Assembly: GCF_900172375.1 (NCBI RefSeq)
Contig: NZ_FWFS01000005.1
Location: 1 to 64,000 of the forward strand
Length of the DNA stretch: 64,000 bases
Direction: 5' to 3'
DNA from: Aquimixticola soesokkakensis
Lineage (GTDB): Bacteria; Pseudomonadota; Alphaproteobacteria; Rhodobacterales; Rhodobacteraceae
Shown piece by piece: positions 25,339-35,463 of this stretch. A model generated the notes under the pieces. It worked only from the letters and a program-made list of their open reading frames with translations. It made no database searches and was not told the origin of the DNA. The position numbers and the translations under genes are program-made. Every line of letters begins with the position of its first letter. Position 1 is the first letter of the stretch.

Positions 25339-25869
25339 TCAGAACGGGATTTCGTCGTCATCCATCGACGAGCGACCGCCGCCAAAGCCGCCGCCGCTTT
25401 GGGAGCCGCCCGACGGTGCGCCACCACGGTCGTCATAGCCACCGCGATCATCGTAGCCGCCACCCGATTGCCCACCGCCGCCGTAGCTGCCTTGGCCGCC
25501 GCCCTGACCGCCATCGCCACGACCGCCCAGAAGGGTCAGTTCGCCGCGATAGGGGCGCAGCACGACTTCTGTCGAATAGCGGTCGTTGCCCGATTGGTCC
25601 TGCCATTTGCGGGTTTCGAGCTGGCCCTCGATGTAGACCGTCGAGCCTTTGCGCAGATATTTCTCCGCAATATTGCCCAGCGGCTCGGAGAAAATCGCGA
25701 CCGAATGCCATTCGGTGCGCTCTTTGCGCTCGCCGGTGGTGCGGTCTTTCCAGTTTTCCGAGGTGGCGATGCGCAGGTTGACCACTTTGCCGCCGTTTTG
25801 GAAATTGCGCACTTCGGGATCGCGCCCGAGGTTGCCGACGATGATAACCTTATTTACCGAACCTGCCAT
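25339..25869 (-). CDS. ssb: Single-stranded DNA-binding protein
   Basis: The 176-residue protein has an N-terminal OB fold ([20 protein letters not shown] ... [24 protein letters not shown]) of about 110 residues, a Gly/Asp/Arg-rich flexible linker, and the acidic tip MDDDEIPF that recruits partner proteins. The linker is made of repeated GGYDD- and GGQ-type units. Its promoter lies in the 330-base spacer shared with the lytic transglycosylase gene. An inverted repeat at 25912-25925 may be an operator, but it does not match the usual SOS box. Confidence 0.96.
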   Translation of the reverse strand: MAGSVNKVIIVGNLGRDPEVRNFQNGGKVVNLRIATSENWKDRTTGERKERTEWHSVAIFSEPLGNIAEKYLRKGSTVYIEGQLETRKWQDQSGNDRYSTEVVLRPYRGELTLLGGRGDGGQGGGQGSYGGGGQSGGGYDDRGGYDDRGGAPSGGSQSGGGFGGGRSSMDDDEIPF

Positions 25870-26203
25870 GGGGACCTCTTTTTTGCCGTACTGTCTTTGG
25901 TGAAATCATGCGTTCGAATCTCGAACCTGTCTGGGCGGTGTTACACCACTGCCGCCCCCTTTGTGAAAGTATAAAACGGGCGCGCGCGCGGCGAAAGGCC
26001 TCATCGGACCTGCGCCGCGCGCCGCATGCAGGCAGCTGGACCCTTGGATTGAACGCGCGTTTTCCCAAGCGGTGCAAGCGCGGATCCCCCGGGCCAGGTC
26101 GGCGGATTTCCCCGATTGCGCGAAAAACAGTCAAAACTTGCGCTGGAAATACAGGGGTCCGCCCGTATAGTGCCCGATAACAAAAACGACGGTCGAGGGA
26201 CTG
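25870..26203. promoter_or_regulatory. 334-base divergent spacer between ssb and the transglycosylase gene
   Basis: No gene is seen. It must hold both promoters. The half sites GTTC and GAAC face each other with seven bases between them at 25912-25925 (GTTCGAATCTCGAAC is nearly palindromic). Alphaproteobacterial LexA sites use direct repeats, so this is probably not one. GC-rich runs at 25978-26020 have no obvious structure. Confidence 0.4.
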
Positions 26204-26875
26204 ATGTGGTATTTGACGGATGACGCGCAGGGCGCTGCGGGGCAAAATGCTTGGCCTGTGGTGCGGGTAAAACGGCGGATGATCTGCGGCGCGCTGGCCC
26301 TTGGGCTGGTGGTTGCGGCGGGGTTTGGGCCCGCGGCAAAGGCCAGCGCTGACAGTATCAGCTTTTCGTCCAAATCGCGCAATTCGGTCTATGCCTCGCA
26401 GCTTTCGGTGCTCGACGGGCGCGCAGCGCAGCAATATTCCAGATCCGTCGAACTGGCCCCCAAAGGCGCGGCGGTGCCCAGCAGTTTTTCGGGCAGCTAT
26501 ACGGGCAAATATGCCGGTCCCTATCTGGCGATGGCGCGCAGCACGGCGCGCAAACACGGGGTTCCAGAAGAATTGTTCTTGCGGCTTGTGCAGCAGGAAA
26601 GCGGTTGGAATGCCAGCGCAAAGTCGCATAAGGGCGCGATCGGGCTGGCGCAGCTGATGCCCGACACCGCGCGGGTTTTGGGGGTCAATCCCAACAATCC
26701 GTCCGAAAATCTCGACGGCGGTGCGCGCTATCTCAAAATGATGCACGCCAAATTCGGCTCGTGGCGTCTGGCGCTGGCGGCCTATAACGCCGGTCCCGGA
26801 GCGGTCGAGAAATACAACGGCGTGCCCCCGTACCGCGAGACCAAGAACTACGTCCTGCGCATCATGGGCAGCTAG
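26204..26875 (+). CDS. Lytic transglycosylase (SLT domain, exported)
   Basis: The 223-residue protein has a 25-residue N-region, a hydrophobic segment [20 protein letters not shown] and then a soluble domain. Residues about 105-220 are a Slt70-like catalytic domain: catalytic Glu in [37 protein letters not shown] and [17 protein letters not shown]. It cleaves the glycan chains of peptidoglycan in the periplasm. The ATG at 26204 has GAGGG at proper spacing, though the hydrophobic segment would suit a start at 26279 as well. Confidence 0.9.
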   Translation: MWYLTDDAQGAAGQNAWPVVRVKRRMICGALALGLVVAAGFGPAAKASADSISFSSKSRNSVYASQLSVLDGRAAQQYSRSVELAPKGAAVPSSFSGSYTGKYAGPYLAMARSTARKHGVPEELFLRLVQQESGWNASAKSHKGAIGLAQLMPDTARVLGVNPNNPSENLDGGARYLKMMHAKFGSWRLALAAYNAGPGAVEKYNGVPPYRETKNYVLRIMGS

Positions 26876-27055
26876 AGCCCGCACGAGAGACCCGGCAGCG
26901 AGAAGTCCAGTAGCGAGAGGGCCGGCCGTGATGCCCAAGCTGTGATCCGCGGCGTCCTGTGGGCGCGGAACCTTTGCGAAATCCCACGCGTTGTCCTGTC
27001 AATCCCGCCCGCAGACACCCGTCTGGCCGGCGTCCCCCGATTGAAAGGAACGACC

Positions 27056-27586
27056 ATGAAACGTTCGATTATTGCAACTCTTGCCGCCACCACTGTTTTG
27101 GCCACCTCTGCCGGGGCTTTTGCCCAGTCGATGAGCTACTCCAGTGTCGAAACCAAAACCGAACTGGAAGCCGTTGACAGCAACGCGCTGACCTATTGGC
27201 CGGAAATTTCCGCTGATGTGGACATGGCCGTTCTCGGGGCGATTGACCCGATGATGGTGGAGGATGGCAACAAGGTTGAAGTCGCCATCGAGGAAATTTC
27301 GCTGGGCGGCACCACGATGCTGAACGCGCAGGGCGAATTCAACACGCTGATCGGCGAAGTGCGCATTTACACCCAAGATGACGCCCTTGTGGACAGCTTC
27401 CCCGTGTCGCTGACGGCCGAGGTCGGTTCGCTGCCGATGATGCCGCAAGACGCGATCGTCGTGGCCCCGTCACGCGCGGATTTCTACGATGCGATGGTCG
27501 GCGTCTTTGCCAATGACGTGGCCGAGCGTCTCGTGTTGCAAGGCAACATTCAGGAGATGATCAACGACAGCCCCAACGCAGGCTGA
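27056..27586 (+). CDS. Small periplasmic protein of unknown function
   Basis: The ATG at 27056 follows AAAGGA and gives 176 residues. A signal peptide (MKRSIIATLAATTVLATSAG, cleavage near AFAQ) precedes an acidic beta-rich protein with no recognised domain; its final part (FANDVAERLVLQGNIQEMIN) is helical. A strong terminator follows, so it is a single-gene unit. The 180-base spacer upstream is gene-free. I cannot assign a function. Confidence 0.75.
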   Translation: MKRSIIATLAATTVLATSAGAFAQSMSYSSVETKTELEAVDSNALTYWPEISADVDMAVLGAIDPMMVEDGNKVEVAIEEISLGGTTMLNAQGEFNTLIGEVRIYTQDDALVDSFPVSLTAEVGSLPMMPQDAIVVAPSRADFYDAMVGVFANDVAERLVLQGNIQEMINDSPNAG

Positions 27587-27606
27587 CCCTTTCGCACGAC
27601 AGTCAT

Positions 27607-27642
27607 GATCCGCCGCAAGCCTTTGCTTGTGGCGGATTTTTA
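27607..27642 (+). terminator. Rho-independent terminator
   Basis: A 12-bp stem ATCCGCCGCAAG/CTTGTGGCGGAT (one G-T pair) followed by TTTTTAT lies 21 bases after the stop codon of the periplasmic protein gene. It also borders the convergent AraC-type gene. Confidence 0.9.
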
Positions 27643-27647
27643 TGTGC

Positions 27648-28646
27648 TCAATGCGTCTGGCGGGGCGGATGGCTTTTGCGAAATGCCGAGGGGCTTTGAC
27701 CCGTGTGGCTCTGGAATGCGCGGGTGAAATAGGCCGCAGAGCGATAGCCCAGAGTGCTGGCGATATCTTTGATTTGCAGGTTGCTATCAATCAACAGGCG
27801 GCGCGCCTCAAACAGGATACGATCCGCCAAAAGCGACGAGGCAGGGCGACCGCAGGCCAGATTGCAGGCGCGGCTGAGATGGGTGGTCGAGACGCCAAGT
27901 TCGGCCGCGTAATGGGTGAGATTGGCCCCTGAGGTGAATTCTTCTTCGACCAGAGCGGTGAAGGCGGCGGCAAGTTTGCGCGAGGCATCGGGCGTCAAAC
28001 CGGCATCCGGCATGCCCGCGGTTTGCCGGTTCAACCACACCCCGATCAGCCCCGAAATGTGAAACAAGGCCGTCGCGCGGTCGGGATGTCCCGCATCGAT
28101 TTCGCGCGACAACTGGTCAATAAGCGATGTAATTTCCGTCTGTTGTCCGACATCGCGAAAGCGAAGGTGGAGCGGCTCGCGGGGCAGGGACAGCCGGTCT
28201 GTGTCGGGAAAATGCACCAGAGAGCCATAGATCGCGCCCGTCACTTCAAAGCCATACATGGTGCGCGGTGGCAGGAACAGCAGGTTATGAGGCCCAAAGC
28301 CGCGCGTGATCCCTGACATGGTGATGCGGCCCTGCCCACGGGTAAACCACAACAGGCTCGGCGTGCGGTGCGAGCGCATGGCCTCGGTGCGCCAGCGTTC
28401 GCCCTGCGCCATGCGCGTGAGGGCGCTGATCGCGTAATCACCGGCCTGCGGGTGGTCTTGGGCCAGAACCTCTTGGGCCAGTCTTTCTTGGGCCAGTACT
28501 TCTTGGGCCAGTCTTTCATGGGCCTGAACTGCGGGAGGCGGTGTTGTCGTGCTGGCCGCCGTGCCGGAGGTGGTGCGCGCGTTCAGGGGCGCGCGCTGCG
28601 CCTCAAACGGCAGATCAGCGGGCAACAGCGGCTGGGAACGGGCCAT
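27648..28646 (-). CDS. AraC-family transcription regulator
   Basis: The 332-residue protein has an AraC-type cupin-like domain (about 80-200: SLLWFTRGQGRITMSGITRGFGP) and a C-terminal double helix-turn-helix (AAELGVSTTHLSRACNLACG, and SNLQIKDIASTLGYRSAAYF). The effector is unknown. Residues about 42-64 are a run of a five-residue repeat LAQE(V/R), encoded by 15-bp tandem repeats at 28456-28530. The ATG at 28646 is preferred; a TTG at 28727 is in frame but has no ribosome site. It lies between an unknown periplasmic gene and miaA, giving no hint of its target. Confidence 0.82.
   Translation of the reverse strand: MARSQPLLPADLPFEAQRAPLNARTTSGTAASTTTPPPAVQAHERLAQEVLAQERLAQEVLAQDHPQAGDYAISALTRMAQGERWRTEAMRSHRTPSLLWFTRGQGRITMSGITRGFGPHNLLFLPPRTMYGFEVTGAIYGSLVHFPDTDRLSLPREPLHLRFRDVGQQTEITSLIDQLSREIDAGHPDRATALFHISGLIGVWLNRQTAGMPDAGLTPDASRKLAAAFTALVEEEFTSGANLTHYAAELGVSTTHLSRACNLACGRPASSLLADRILFEARRLLIDSNLQIKDIASTLGYRSAAYFTRAFQSHTGQSPSAFRKSHPPRQTH
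28456..28530 (-). repeat. Five 15-bp tandem repeats inside the AraC-type gene
   Basis: TCTTGGGCCAGAACC and four variants (TCTTGGGCCAGTCTT, TCTTGGGCCAGTACT, TCTTGGGCCAGTCTT, TCATGGGCCTGAACT) follow each other without gaps. Since 15 is a multiple of three, changes in copy number lengthen or shorten the protein by five residues without shifting the frame. Confidence 0.95.
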
Positions 28647-28756
28647 GAGCACAGACTCCAAATGTTCGATTTGTGCAAGAGTACCAAATCTCCACCGAAA
28701 ATGCGACAAAAAATCTTTTGTGCTCAATCGGTTGGTCGGGGTGGCTTATCTTGGGG

Positions 28757-29680
28757 TCAGTCCGTTTCGGGCAGCGAAATGCGGTGCCAATCGGCCATTT
28801 TCGAGCGGAACCACGTCCGCTGGCGTTTGGCATATTGGCGCGAAGCGGCCTGCGCGCGCTGGCGGGCCGTATTGAGGTCGATCTCGCCGCGCAGATAGGC
28901 GATCAGCTCCGGCGCGCCGATGGCTTTGGCGGAAGGGGCGGCAGGGGTCCAGTTCGCCAGATTGGCGCGGGCTTCGTCCAGCGCGCCGCCCGCGAGCATC
29001 AGATCAAAGCGCCGGTCGATCCGCTCGGCCAGCCAGTCGCGCTCGGCGTCCAGAACCAGGGGCGTCACCTGATCGAGCGCCAGCAGCGGCGCAGGCGTGT
29101 CGGCGCGCCATGCCGCAATGCCGCGCCCCGTGGCCTGCAGGACCTCCCAAGCGCGCTGCACCCGCATGGGGTTTTGGCGATCGAGCGCCTGCGCCGAGGT
29201 CGGGTCCCGCGCGTCCAGTTCGGCCAAAAGCCCCTCGAACCCGTCGCGGGCAACGCGCGCATCCGCCTCGGCGCGCAGGGCGGGCGGGGTTGGGGGGATC
29301 TGCGCAAGCCCTTGTGTCAGAGCGGTAAAATACAGCCCCGTGCCGCCGGTGATGATCGGGCGCGGCCCGCCGGCGCGCCAGTCGGACAGGATGTCGTCCA
29401 CCTCGCGCAACCAATGACCGACGGAATAGGCGCAGTCGCCCGCCAGATGGCCGTACAAGCGGTGGGGCACGCGGGATTCTTCATCCTTCGAGGGGCGCGC
29501 GGTCAGGACGCGCCAGTTGCCAAAGACCTGAAGCGCATCGGCATTGACGATCACGCCGCCCTCGCGTTGCGCAATTTCGAGGGCCAGGGCCGATTTGCCG
29601 CTGGCAGTGGGGCCTGCGATCAGCACCGGCCTGTCTTTTGCGTTTGCGAGGCCGTCAGGCATTGAACTGCGGTCGAACAT
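28757..29680 (-). CDS. miaA: tRNA dimethylallyltransferase
   Basis: MiaA adds dimethylallyl to A37 of tRNAs that read UNN codons. The 307-residue protein has the P-loop [10 protein letters not shown] (residues 21-30), [27 protein letters not shown], the TGGTGLYF substrate site and RTWFRSK at the end. Two in-frame ATGs (29680 and 29662) exist, neither with a strong ribosome site; the first is given. It is divergent from pyrH. Confidence 0.95.
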   Translation of the reverse strand: MFDRSSMPDGLANAKDRPVLIAGPTASGKSALALEIAQREGGVIVNADALQVFGNWRVLTARPSKDEESRVPHRLYGHLAGDCAYSVGHWLREVDDILSDWRAGGPRPIITGGTGLYFTALTQGLAQIPPTPPALRAEADARVARDGFEGLLAELDARDPTSAQALDRQNPMRVQRAWEVLQATGRGIAAWRADTPAPLLALDQVTPLVLDAERDWLAERIDRRFDLMLAGGALDEARANLANWTPAAPSAKAIGAPELIAYLRGEIDLNTARQRAQAASRQYAKRQRTWFRSKMADWHRISLPETD

Positions 29681-29846
29681 TTGGCAATTGACCTATCGAG
29701 GCGCCAATGGGGCGCGATTATCTGCACGTGTCCATTGTGTCGCGCGCCCGTTCAGGGCAGGGTCGCACAAGGTTTACACGCCAAGCGTAGGGATCCATTT
29801 TATGACCGAGCAGCCCAAAGGCCAAGACGATATTCAGGGGACCCCG

Positions 29847-30569
29847 ATGACCAGAAATACCAGCAAATACAAGCGCGTTATGCTCAAGATTTCCGGTGAG
29901 GCGCTGATGGGAGATCAGGGGTTCGGCCTGCATCCGCCCACCGTCGAACGTATCGCGCGCGAAGTGCAAAAAGTGCAGGAAATGGGTGTCGAGATTTGCA
30001 TGGTGATCGGCGGGGGCAATATTTTCCGCGGTTTGCAAGGCTCGGCGCAGGGCATGGAACGCACAACGGCCGATTACATGGGGATGCTCGCAACGGTGAT
30101 GAACGCGCTGGGGATGCAGGCCGCGTTGGAAGCCCTCGGGCTGCACACCCGCGTTATTTCCGCGATCACCATGAACGAGGTGGCCGAACCCTACATTCGC
30201 CGCCGCGCCGTGCGTCACCTTGAAAAGAAACGCATTTGTATCTTTGCCGCCGGTACGGGCAACCCCTATTTCACCACCGACACAGCGGCGACCCTGCGTG
30301 CCAACGAAATGGCCTGCGAGGCGATTTTCATGGGCAAAAACGGTGTCGATGGCGTTTATGACAAAGACCCCAAAACCAATGCCGATGCCAAACGCTACGA
30401 GAATATCAGCTACGACGAGGTCTTGTCCAAGCATCTCAAGGTGATGGACGCCTCTGCAATCGCTCTGGCGCGCGACAATGATCTGCCACTGATTGTGTTC
30501 TCCCTTGATGAACCGGGGGGCTTTCGCACCATCCTCGAAGGGCATGGCACCTATACAACTGTCAGCTGA
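29847..30569 (+). CDS. pyrH: UMP kinase
   Basis: PyrH phosphorylates UMP. The 240-residue sequence has [25 protein letters not shown], the [16 protein letters not shown] region, [15 protein letters not shown] and DNDLPLIVF. An ATG at 29802 is in frame, with TAGGGA upstream, and would add 15 polar residues; I choose 29847 because AGGGG precedes it and the product then matches the usual family length. It is the first gene of the envelope cluster, 100 bases upstream of frr. Confidence 0.93.
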   Translation: MTRNTSKYKRVMLKISGEALMGDQGFGLHPPTVERIAREVQKVQEMGVEICMVIGGGNIFRGLQGSAQGMERTTADYMGMLATVMNALGMQAALEALGLHTRVISAITMNEVAEPYIRRRAVRHLEKKRICIFAAGTGNPYFTTDTAATLRANEMACEAIFMGKNGVDGVYDKDPKTNADAKRYENISYDEVLSKHLKVMDASAIALARDNDLPLIVFSLDEPGGFRTILEGHGTYTTVS

Positions 30570-30671
30570 TTGCGGTATAAGCGCGCAGAAATGCTGCGCG
30601 CCGCATCGCGCCCAATACCACAGGGCCCGCACAGGCAGCGGGCCAAAGACGAGAATACCGGGAAAAAAACC

Positions 30672-31235
30672 ATGTCCGACGAAATCGAAATCGACCTTGA
30701 TGACCTGAGCCGCCGCATGGAAGGCGCGATGAGTTCGCTCAAGACGGAATTTGCCTCCCTGCGCACCGGTCGCGCCTCCGGCTCGATGCTTGATCCGATC
30801 ATGGTGGACGCCTACGGGTCGAGCACGCCGATCAACCAGGTTGGCACCGTCAACGTGCCCGAGCCGCGCATGGTCACGATCAACGTCTGGGACAAGGGCT
30901 TGGTCGGGAAGGTCGAAAAAGCCATTCGTGAAAGCGGTTTGGGCATCAATCCCCAGCTCAACGGCACGATCATCATGCTGCCGATCCCCGAGTTGAACGA
31001 GGAACGCCGCCGTGAACTGACCAAAGTCGCCGCAAGCTACGCCGAACATGCGCGCGTTTCCGTGCGCAACGTGCGCCGCGACGGGATGGACCAGATCAAG
31101 AAAGCCAAAGCGGCGGGCATGTCCGAGGACGACCAGAAGCTCTGGGAAGGCGAAGTGCAGGAGACCACGGATAAATACATCAAAATGGTCGACGCCGCGC
31201 TTGAAAACAAACAAGCCGAAATCATGCAGGTCTAA
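30672..31235 (+). CDS. frr: Ribosome recycling factor
   Basis: The 187-residue protein starts [20 protein letters not shown], with [19 protein letters not shown], the [22 protein letters not shown] region and helical ends, as in RRF, which splits post-termination ribosomes with EF-G. It shares the plus-strand run with pyrH and uppS. A GGGAA element lies nine bases before the ATG. Confidence 0.97.
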   Translation: MSDEIEIDLDDLSRRMEGAMSSLKTEFASLRTGRASGSMLDPIMVDAYGSSTPINQVGTVNVPEPRMVTINVWDKGLVGKVEKAIRESGLGINPQLNGTIIMLPIPELNEERRRELTKVAASYAEHARVSVRNVRRDGMDQIKKAKAAGMSEDDQKLWEGEVQETTDKYIKMVDAALENKQAEIMQV

Positions 31236-31356
31236 GCGACAGGATTGGGCGGCGCGCGTCTTCCCGCCACAGAGTGGCGAGGTTTTTGCGCGCCGCGTGT
31301 TTTGCTGGTAAGAGGGTGCGACGGGTAACGCGCGCGCAGCGTGCAGGAGCAGGGTC

Positions 31357-32076
31357 TTGAAGGACGTGACAGTAACAGGGCCCGCGCATGTGGCCATCAT
31401 CATGGATGGCAATGGCCGCTGGGCGACCACCCGTGGCAAGCCGCGCCTGTTCGGTCACACCGCCGGGGCCAAACGCGTCAAGGAAATCGTGCGTGCCTGC
31501 CCTGATGTTGGTGTCAAATACCTGACGATATTTGCTTTTTCGACTGAAAACTGGAAACGGACCCAATCGGAGGTCTCCGGTCTTATGTCACTGTTTCGCC
31601 GCTATATCATGGGCGAAATGAAAGACCTCGTGTCCGAAGGGGTGCGGGTGCGCTTTATCGGAGACCGCCACCGGCTTGACAGGAAACTGGTCGCGCTGAT
31701 GGACGAGCTGGAAACTGTGACCGCCTGCAACGACACTGTGCATCTGACGATTGCCCTGAATTACGGTGGGCGTGACGAGGTGGCGCGCGCGGTCAAGGAT
31801 CTGGCGCGCGACGTGGCTGCGGGCAAGCTTGATGCGGAAACGGTCAGCGAAGTGACTCTGGCCAGCTATCTTGACACCCATGTGCTGCCCGACCCCGATT
31901 TGGTGATCCGCACCTCGGGCGAGGCACGGGTGTCCAACTTTCTGCTCTGGCAATCGGCCTATGCGGAATACGAATTTATCGACACGCTCTGGCCGGATTT
32001 CACCCGCGAGATTTTCGCGCAATGTGTGGACCGGTTTGCCGCGCGCGACCGCCGGTTCGGCGCCGTGAAAGCCTGA
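31357..32076 (+). CDS. uppS: Undecaprenyl diphosphate synthase
   Basis: UppS makes the C55 lipid carrier from FPP and IPP. The 239-residue protein has HVAIIMDGNGRWAT (catalytic Asp), GHTAGAKRVKEI, YLTIFAFSTENWKR, LNYGGRDE and DLVIRTSGEARVSNFLLWQ. The start is likely the TTG at 31357 with GGAG upstream; a GTG at 31366 is an alternative. Together with cdsA and dxr it forms the lipid-precursor part of the cluster. Confidence 0.95.
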   Translation: MKDVTVTGPAHVAIIMDGNGRWATTRGKPRLFGHTAGAKRVKEIVRACPDVGVKYLTIFAFSTENWKRTQSEVSGLMSLFRRYIMGEMKDLVSEGVRVRFIGDRHRLDRKLVALMDELETVTACNDTVHLTIALNYGGRDEVARAVKDLARDVAAGKLDAETVSEVTLASYLDTHVLPDPDLVIRTSGEARVSNFLLWQSAYAEYEFIDTLWPDFTREIFAQCVDRFAARDRRFGAVKA

Positions 32077-32129
32077 CCGGACGCAGGAGACGCGGCGGCG
32101 CGGTGCAAGGCGGAGCTTGAGGAGGACAG

Positions 32130-32810
32130 ATGGCCAGCAAACTACGGGAAAAATGGGGCGACCTCGGGGTGCGCGTCACCACGGGCGTTGCGCTGGGGCT
32201 GGTGGGCTTGGCCGCGATTGCCGCCGGACCACGGGTGTTTTCCGTGCTGGTGCTGGTCTGCGGTTGCATCATGATCGGCGAACTTGCCGTGATGCTGCGC
32301 GCGGGGCTTGAGCGCAAGCGCGACTGGGGCATCGCCATCGGCTATGGCGCGCTGATTATCCTTGGATCGCAAGGGCTTGTCGCGCTGGCGCTGGACGGCG
32401 GGCGCGCGGAGCTGGTGTTTTACATCGGGCTTGTGGTGGTCACGGATGTGATGGGCTATTTCGTCGGACGCGCTGTGGGAGGCCCGAAATTCTGGCCCTC
32501 CCTCAGCCCCAAGAAAACTTGGTCCGGCGCGATTGGCGGCTGGGTCGGGGCGGCGGTTTTGGCCGTGCTCTGTCATGGTGGTCTGGCGGCGGTGACCATG
32601 CCGCTTATGGTGTTTGTCGCGCTGTCGGTCGCCATTTCCTTTGCCAGCCAAATGGGTGACATTGCCGAAAGCGCGATCAAACGGCACGCCGGTGTCAAGG
32701 ATGCGTCCAATATTCTGCCCGGCCATGGGGGGGTGATGGACCGCTTTGACGGGCTCGTGGGGGTTGGCGCATTGTACTATCTGCTGCATCTGATCGACGG
32801 GGTGCTTTAG
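32130..32810 (+). CDS. cdsA: Phosphatidate cytidylyltransferase
   Basis: CdsA makes CDP-diacylglycerol at the inner membrane. The 226-residue protein has about six hydrophobic segments and ends with the CTP-transferase signature SQMGDIAESAIKRHAGVKD and ILPGHGGVMDRFDGLVG. GAGGAGG lies before the ATG. It is followed by dxr after four bases. Confidence 0.95.
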   Translation: MASKLREKWGDLGVRVTTGVALGLVGLAAIAAGPRVFSVLVLVCGCIMIGELAVMLRAGLERKRDWGIAIGYGALIILGSQGLVALALDGGRAELVFYIGLVVVTDVMGYFVGRAVGGPKFWPSLSPKKTWSGAIGGWVGAAVLAVLCHGGLAAVTMPLMVFVALSVAISFASQMGDIAESAIKRHAGVKDASNILPGHGGVMDRFDGLVGVGALYYLLHLIDGVL

Positions 32811-32814
32811 GCCC

Positions 32815-33984
32815 ATGCGCAGAATTTCCATATTCGGATCAACGGGCTCCATCGGCCAGAACACCATCGACCTGATCCGCCGCGCCCCGCAGGACTATGA
32901 GGTGGTGGCGCTTACGGGCGGCGCGAATATCGCCCTTCTGGCGCGCGATGCCCGCGAGTTTCGCGCACAAATCGCCGTCACGGCAGATGAAAGCCGTCTG
33001 GCCGAGCTGCGCGACGCTTTGGCCGGATCGGGGGTGCAGGCCGCCGCCGGTCGCCACGCCCTGCGCGAGGCCGCAAGCCGTCCTGCCGACTGGGTGATGT
33101 CGGCGATTGTCGGCGCGGCAGGACTTGCGCCGGGACTTGAGGCGCTGAGCCACGGCACGACCTTGGCCCTGGCCAATAAGGAAAGCCTCGTCACTGCGGG
33201 GCCGCTGTTGATGGGGGAGGCACAGGCACATGGCGCGCGCATCCTGCCCGTCGACAGCGAACATTCGGCAGTGTTTCAGGCGCTGGTGGGCGAAGAGCGC
33301 AGCGAGGTCGAGCGGGTCATCATCACCGCCTCCGGCGGCCCGTTTCGCACATGGGATCAGGCGCGGCTTGAGGGGGCGACGCTGGAACAGGCCTGCAAGC
33401 ATCCCAATTGGGCGATGGGCCAGCGCATCACGATCGACAGCGCCTCGATGTTCAACAAGGCGATGGAGGTCATTGAAACCAAAGAATATTTCGGATTTTT
33501 GCCCGAACAGATCGAGGTGCTCGTGCATCCCGAAAGCATGGTGCACGCGCTCGTGGGCTTTCGCGACGGGGCGCTGATGGCGCATCTGGGGGCGCCCGAT
33601 ATGCGCCACGCCATCGGCTATGCGCTGCACTGGCCCGAGCGGCGCGATCTGCCCGTGGCGCGGCTCGATCTGGCCAAACTGGGCAGGCTGCGCTTCGAGG
33701 CCCCCGACGAAGTCCGCTTTCCCGCGCTGCGTCTGGCGCGCGAGGTCATGGCGACAGGCGGGTTGGCGGGGGCGGCATTCAACGCGGCCAAAGAGGCGGC
33801 GCTGGATTTGTTCATCGCCCAGCGCATCGGCTTTTGTGACATGGCGCGGCTGGTGGAACAGGTGCTCGCGGCAATGTCAGCGCGCGGTGAGCTGGCAAGC
33901 ACTGGTCTGACGCTGGAATGCGTGGCACAAGCCGATGAGGTTGCCCGCGCGCGGCTTTTGGACGGCGCGCAGGTGAAAGCATAG
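32815..33984 (+). CDS. dxr: 1-deoxy-D-xylulose 5-phosphate reductoisomerase
   Basis: Dxr carries out the second step of the MEP isoprenoid pathway with NADPH. The 389-residue protein has RISIFGSTGSIGQNT, LALANKESLVTAG, ILPVDSEHSAVFQ, the substrate loop TASGGPFRTW, and WAMGQRITIDSASMFNKAMEVIE. It is placed as usual between cdsA and rseP. No oddities were seen. Confidence 0.97.
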   Translation: MRRISIFGSTGSIGQNTIDLIRRAPQDYEVVALTGGANIALLARDAREFRAQIAVTADESRLAELRDALAGSGVQAAAGRHALREAASRPADWVMSAIVGAAGLAPGLEALSHGTTLALANKESLVTAGPLLMGEAQAHGARILPVDSEHSAVFQALVGEERSEVERVIITASGGPFRTWDQARLEGATLEQACKHPNWAMGQRITIDSASMFNKAMEVIETKEYFGFLPEQIEVLVHPESMVHALVGFRDGALMAHLGAPDMRHAIGYALHWPERRDLPVARLDLAKLGRLRFEAPDEVRFPALRLAREVMATGGLAGAAFNAAKEAALDLFIAQRIGFCDMARLVEQVLAAMSARGELASTGLTLECVAQADEVARARLLDGAQVKA

Positions 33985-34061
33985 CACACGCGGTTTTAAC
34001 GATTTGACGCCAGAATGAGGCAGGCCAGAAGGTCGCCCGACAGACGAGCAGAGGACACCCC

Positions 34062-35396
34062 TTGGACATCAGCAGCTTGATCCCGCAGTTCGGATCTTTG
34101 ATTTTCACCCTTGTGGCCTTTGTTGTCGCGCTTTCGGTGATCGTGACCATCCACGAATACGGCCATTACATCGTCGGGCGCTGGTGCGGGATCGGCGCCG
34201 AAGTGTTTTCCGTCGGCTTCGGTCCGACCCTGATCAGCCGCACCGACAAGCGCGGCACGGTCTGGCAGATCGCGGCCTTGCCCTTTGGCGGCTATGTGAA
34301 ATTCGCCGGTGATGGCGATGCAGCCTCGAAACCCGACAGCACCCGCACCGAGGGGCTGAGTGCGGCCGAGCGCCGGCGCACCATGGCCGGCGCGCCGCTC
34401 TGGGCGCGCGCGCTGACGGTCGCTGCCGGCCCCGTGTTCAACTTTATCCTGTCGATTGCGGTCTTTGCGGGCTTTATGATGGTGCAGGGCACGGCGTCCA
34501 ACCCGCTGACCATCGCCAAGCTCGACCCGCTGCCCTTTGTGAACGAGTTGCAAGCGGGCGATGAAATCCTTGCCATTGCCGGTCTTCAAACCCCTGCGGT
34601 GGAAAACCTTGACGGCTATGTTGCCAGCCTGCCGCAAGAGGCCCAACTGCCCTATACCATCCAGCGCGACGGGGCGCAGATGGAAGTCACGGGGCCCCAT
34701 CCCTTTCCGGCGCTGGCCAAGGGGATTTCGCCCAAATCCGCCGCTTTGGATGCGGGGATCGAGGCGGGCGATGTGATCATGGCCATCGACGGGCAGGACA
34801 TCGCAACCTTCGAGCAGATGCGCGAGGTCGTCGTGGCGTCGCAGGGCAAGGCACTGGATCTGACGGTCTGGCGTGATGGCGAGACCTTGTCCAAAGTGCT
34901 CGAACCGCGCCGCCGTGACCTTCCCTTGCCCGATGGCGGGTTTGAAACCCGCTGGTTGATCGGCATTTCCGGCGGCTTCTTTTTCACCCCGGCAACCCAA
35001 AGCCAGGGGCTGTTTGAAAGCCTGTCCTACGGCGTCACCCAGACCGGCGATATCATCGCCACCTCCCTGTCGGGCCTGTGGCACATGATCACCGGCGCGA
35101 TCTCGACCTGCAACCTGTCGGGGCCGATCGGCATTGCCGAAACCTCCGCCACGATGGCCTCGCAGGGGGGCGCGAATTTCATCTGGTTCATCGCCATGCT
35201 GTCGACGGCCATCGGGATGTTGAACCTGTTCCCGATCCCCGTGCTTGACGGCGGGCATCTGGTCTTCTTTGCCTATGAGGCCGTGGTGCGCAAACCGCTG
35301 CCCGAACGCGCCATCCGCGTGATGATGACGCTGGGGTTGGGGCTGATCCTTGTGATGATGCTGGCCGGACTTGGCGCGGATTTGTTCTGCGTCTGA
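34062..35396 (+). CDS. rseP: Site-2 intramembrane protease RseP
   Basis: RseP cleaves anti-sigma factors and signal peptides within the inner membrane. The 444-residue protein has the zinc motif HEYGH (residues 31-35) in the first membrane helix, two PDZ domains (for example AALDAGIEAGDVIMAIDGQ) and the C-terminal site FPIPVLDGGHLVFF. The start is a TTG with GAGGAC upstream. The 346-base spacer that follows holds tandem repeats and a micro-membrane gene, which interrupts the usual rseP-bamA pairing. Confidence 0.95.
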   Translation: MDISSLIPQFGSLIFTLVAFVVALSVIVTIHEYGHYIVGRWCGIGAEVFSVGFGPTLISRTDKRGTVWQIAALPFGGYVKFAGDGDAASKPDSTRTEGLSAAERRRTMAGAPLWARALTVAAGPVFNFILSIAVFAGFMMVQGTASNPLTIAKLDPLPFVNELQAGDEILAIAGLQTPAVENLDGYVASLPQEAQLPYTIQRDGAQMEVTGPHPFPALAKGISPKSAALDAGIEAGDVIMAIDGQDIATFEQMREVVVASQGKALDLTVWRDGETLSKVLEPRRRDLPLPDGGFETRWLIGISGGFFFTPATQSQGLFESLSYGVTQTGDIIATSLSGLWHMITGAISTCNLSGPIGIAETSATMASQGGANFIWFIAMLSTAIGMLNLFPIPVLDGGHLVFFAYEAVVRKPLPERAIRVMMTLGLGLILVMMLAGLGADLFCV

Positions 35397-35463
35397 GGGG
35401 ACGGCGTGCTGTTTGGCGACGCTGACGCGGGCAGGGGGAAACCTCTGCCCGTTTTGGGTGCGC

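Noticed and set aside
25912-25925. LexA box in front of ssb
   Set aside because: The half sites GTTC and GAAC face each other; the alphaproteobacterial box needs direct repeats GTTC-N7-GTTC.
28456-28530. CRISPR-like array
   Set aside because: The 15-bp units abut without spacers and lie in frame inside a coding sequence.
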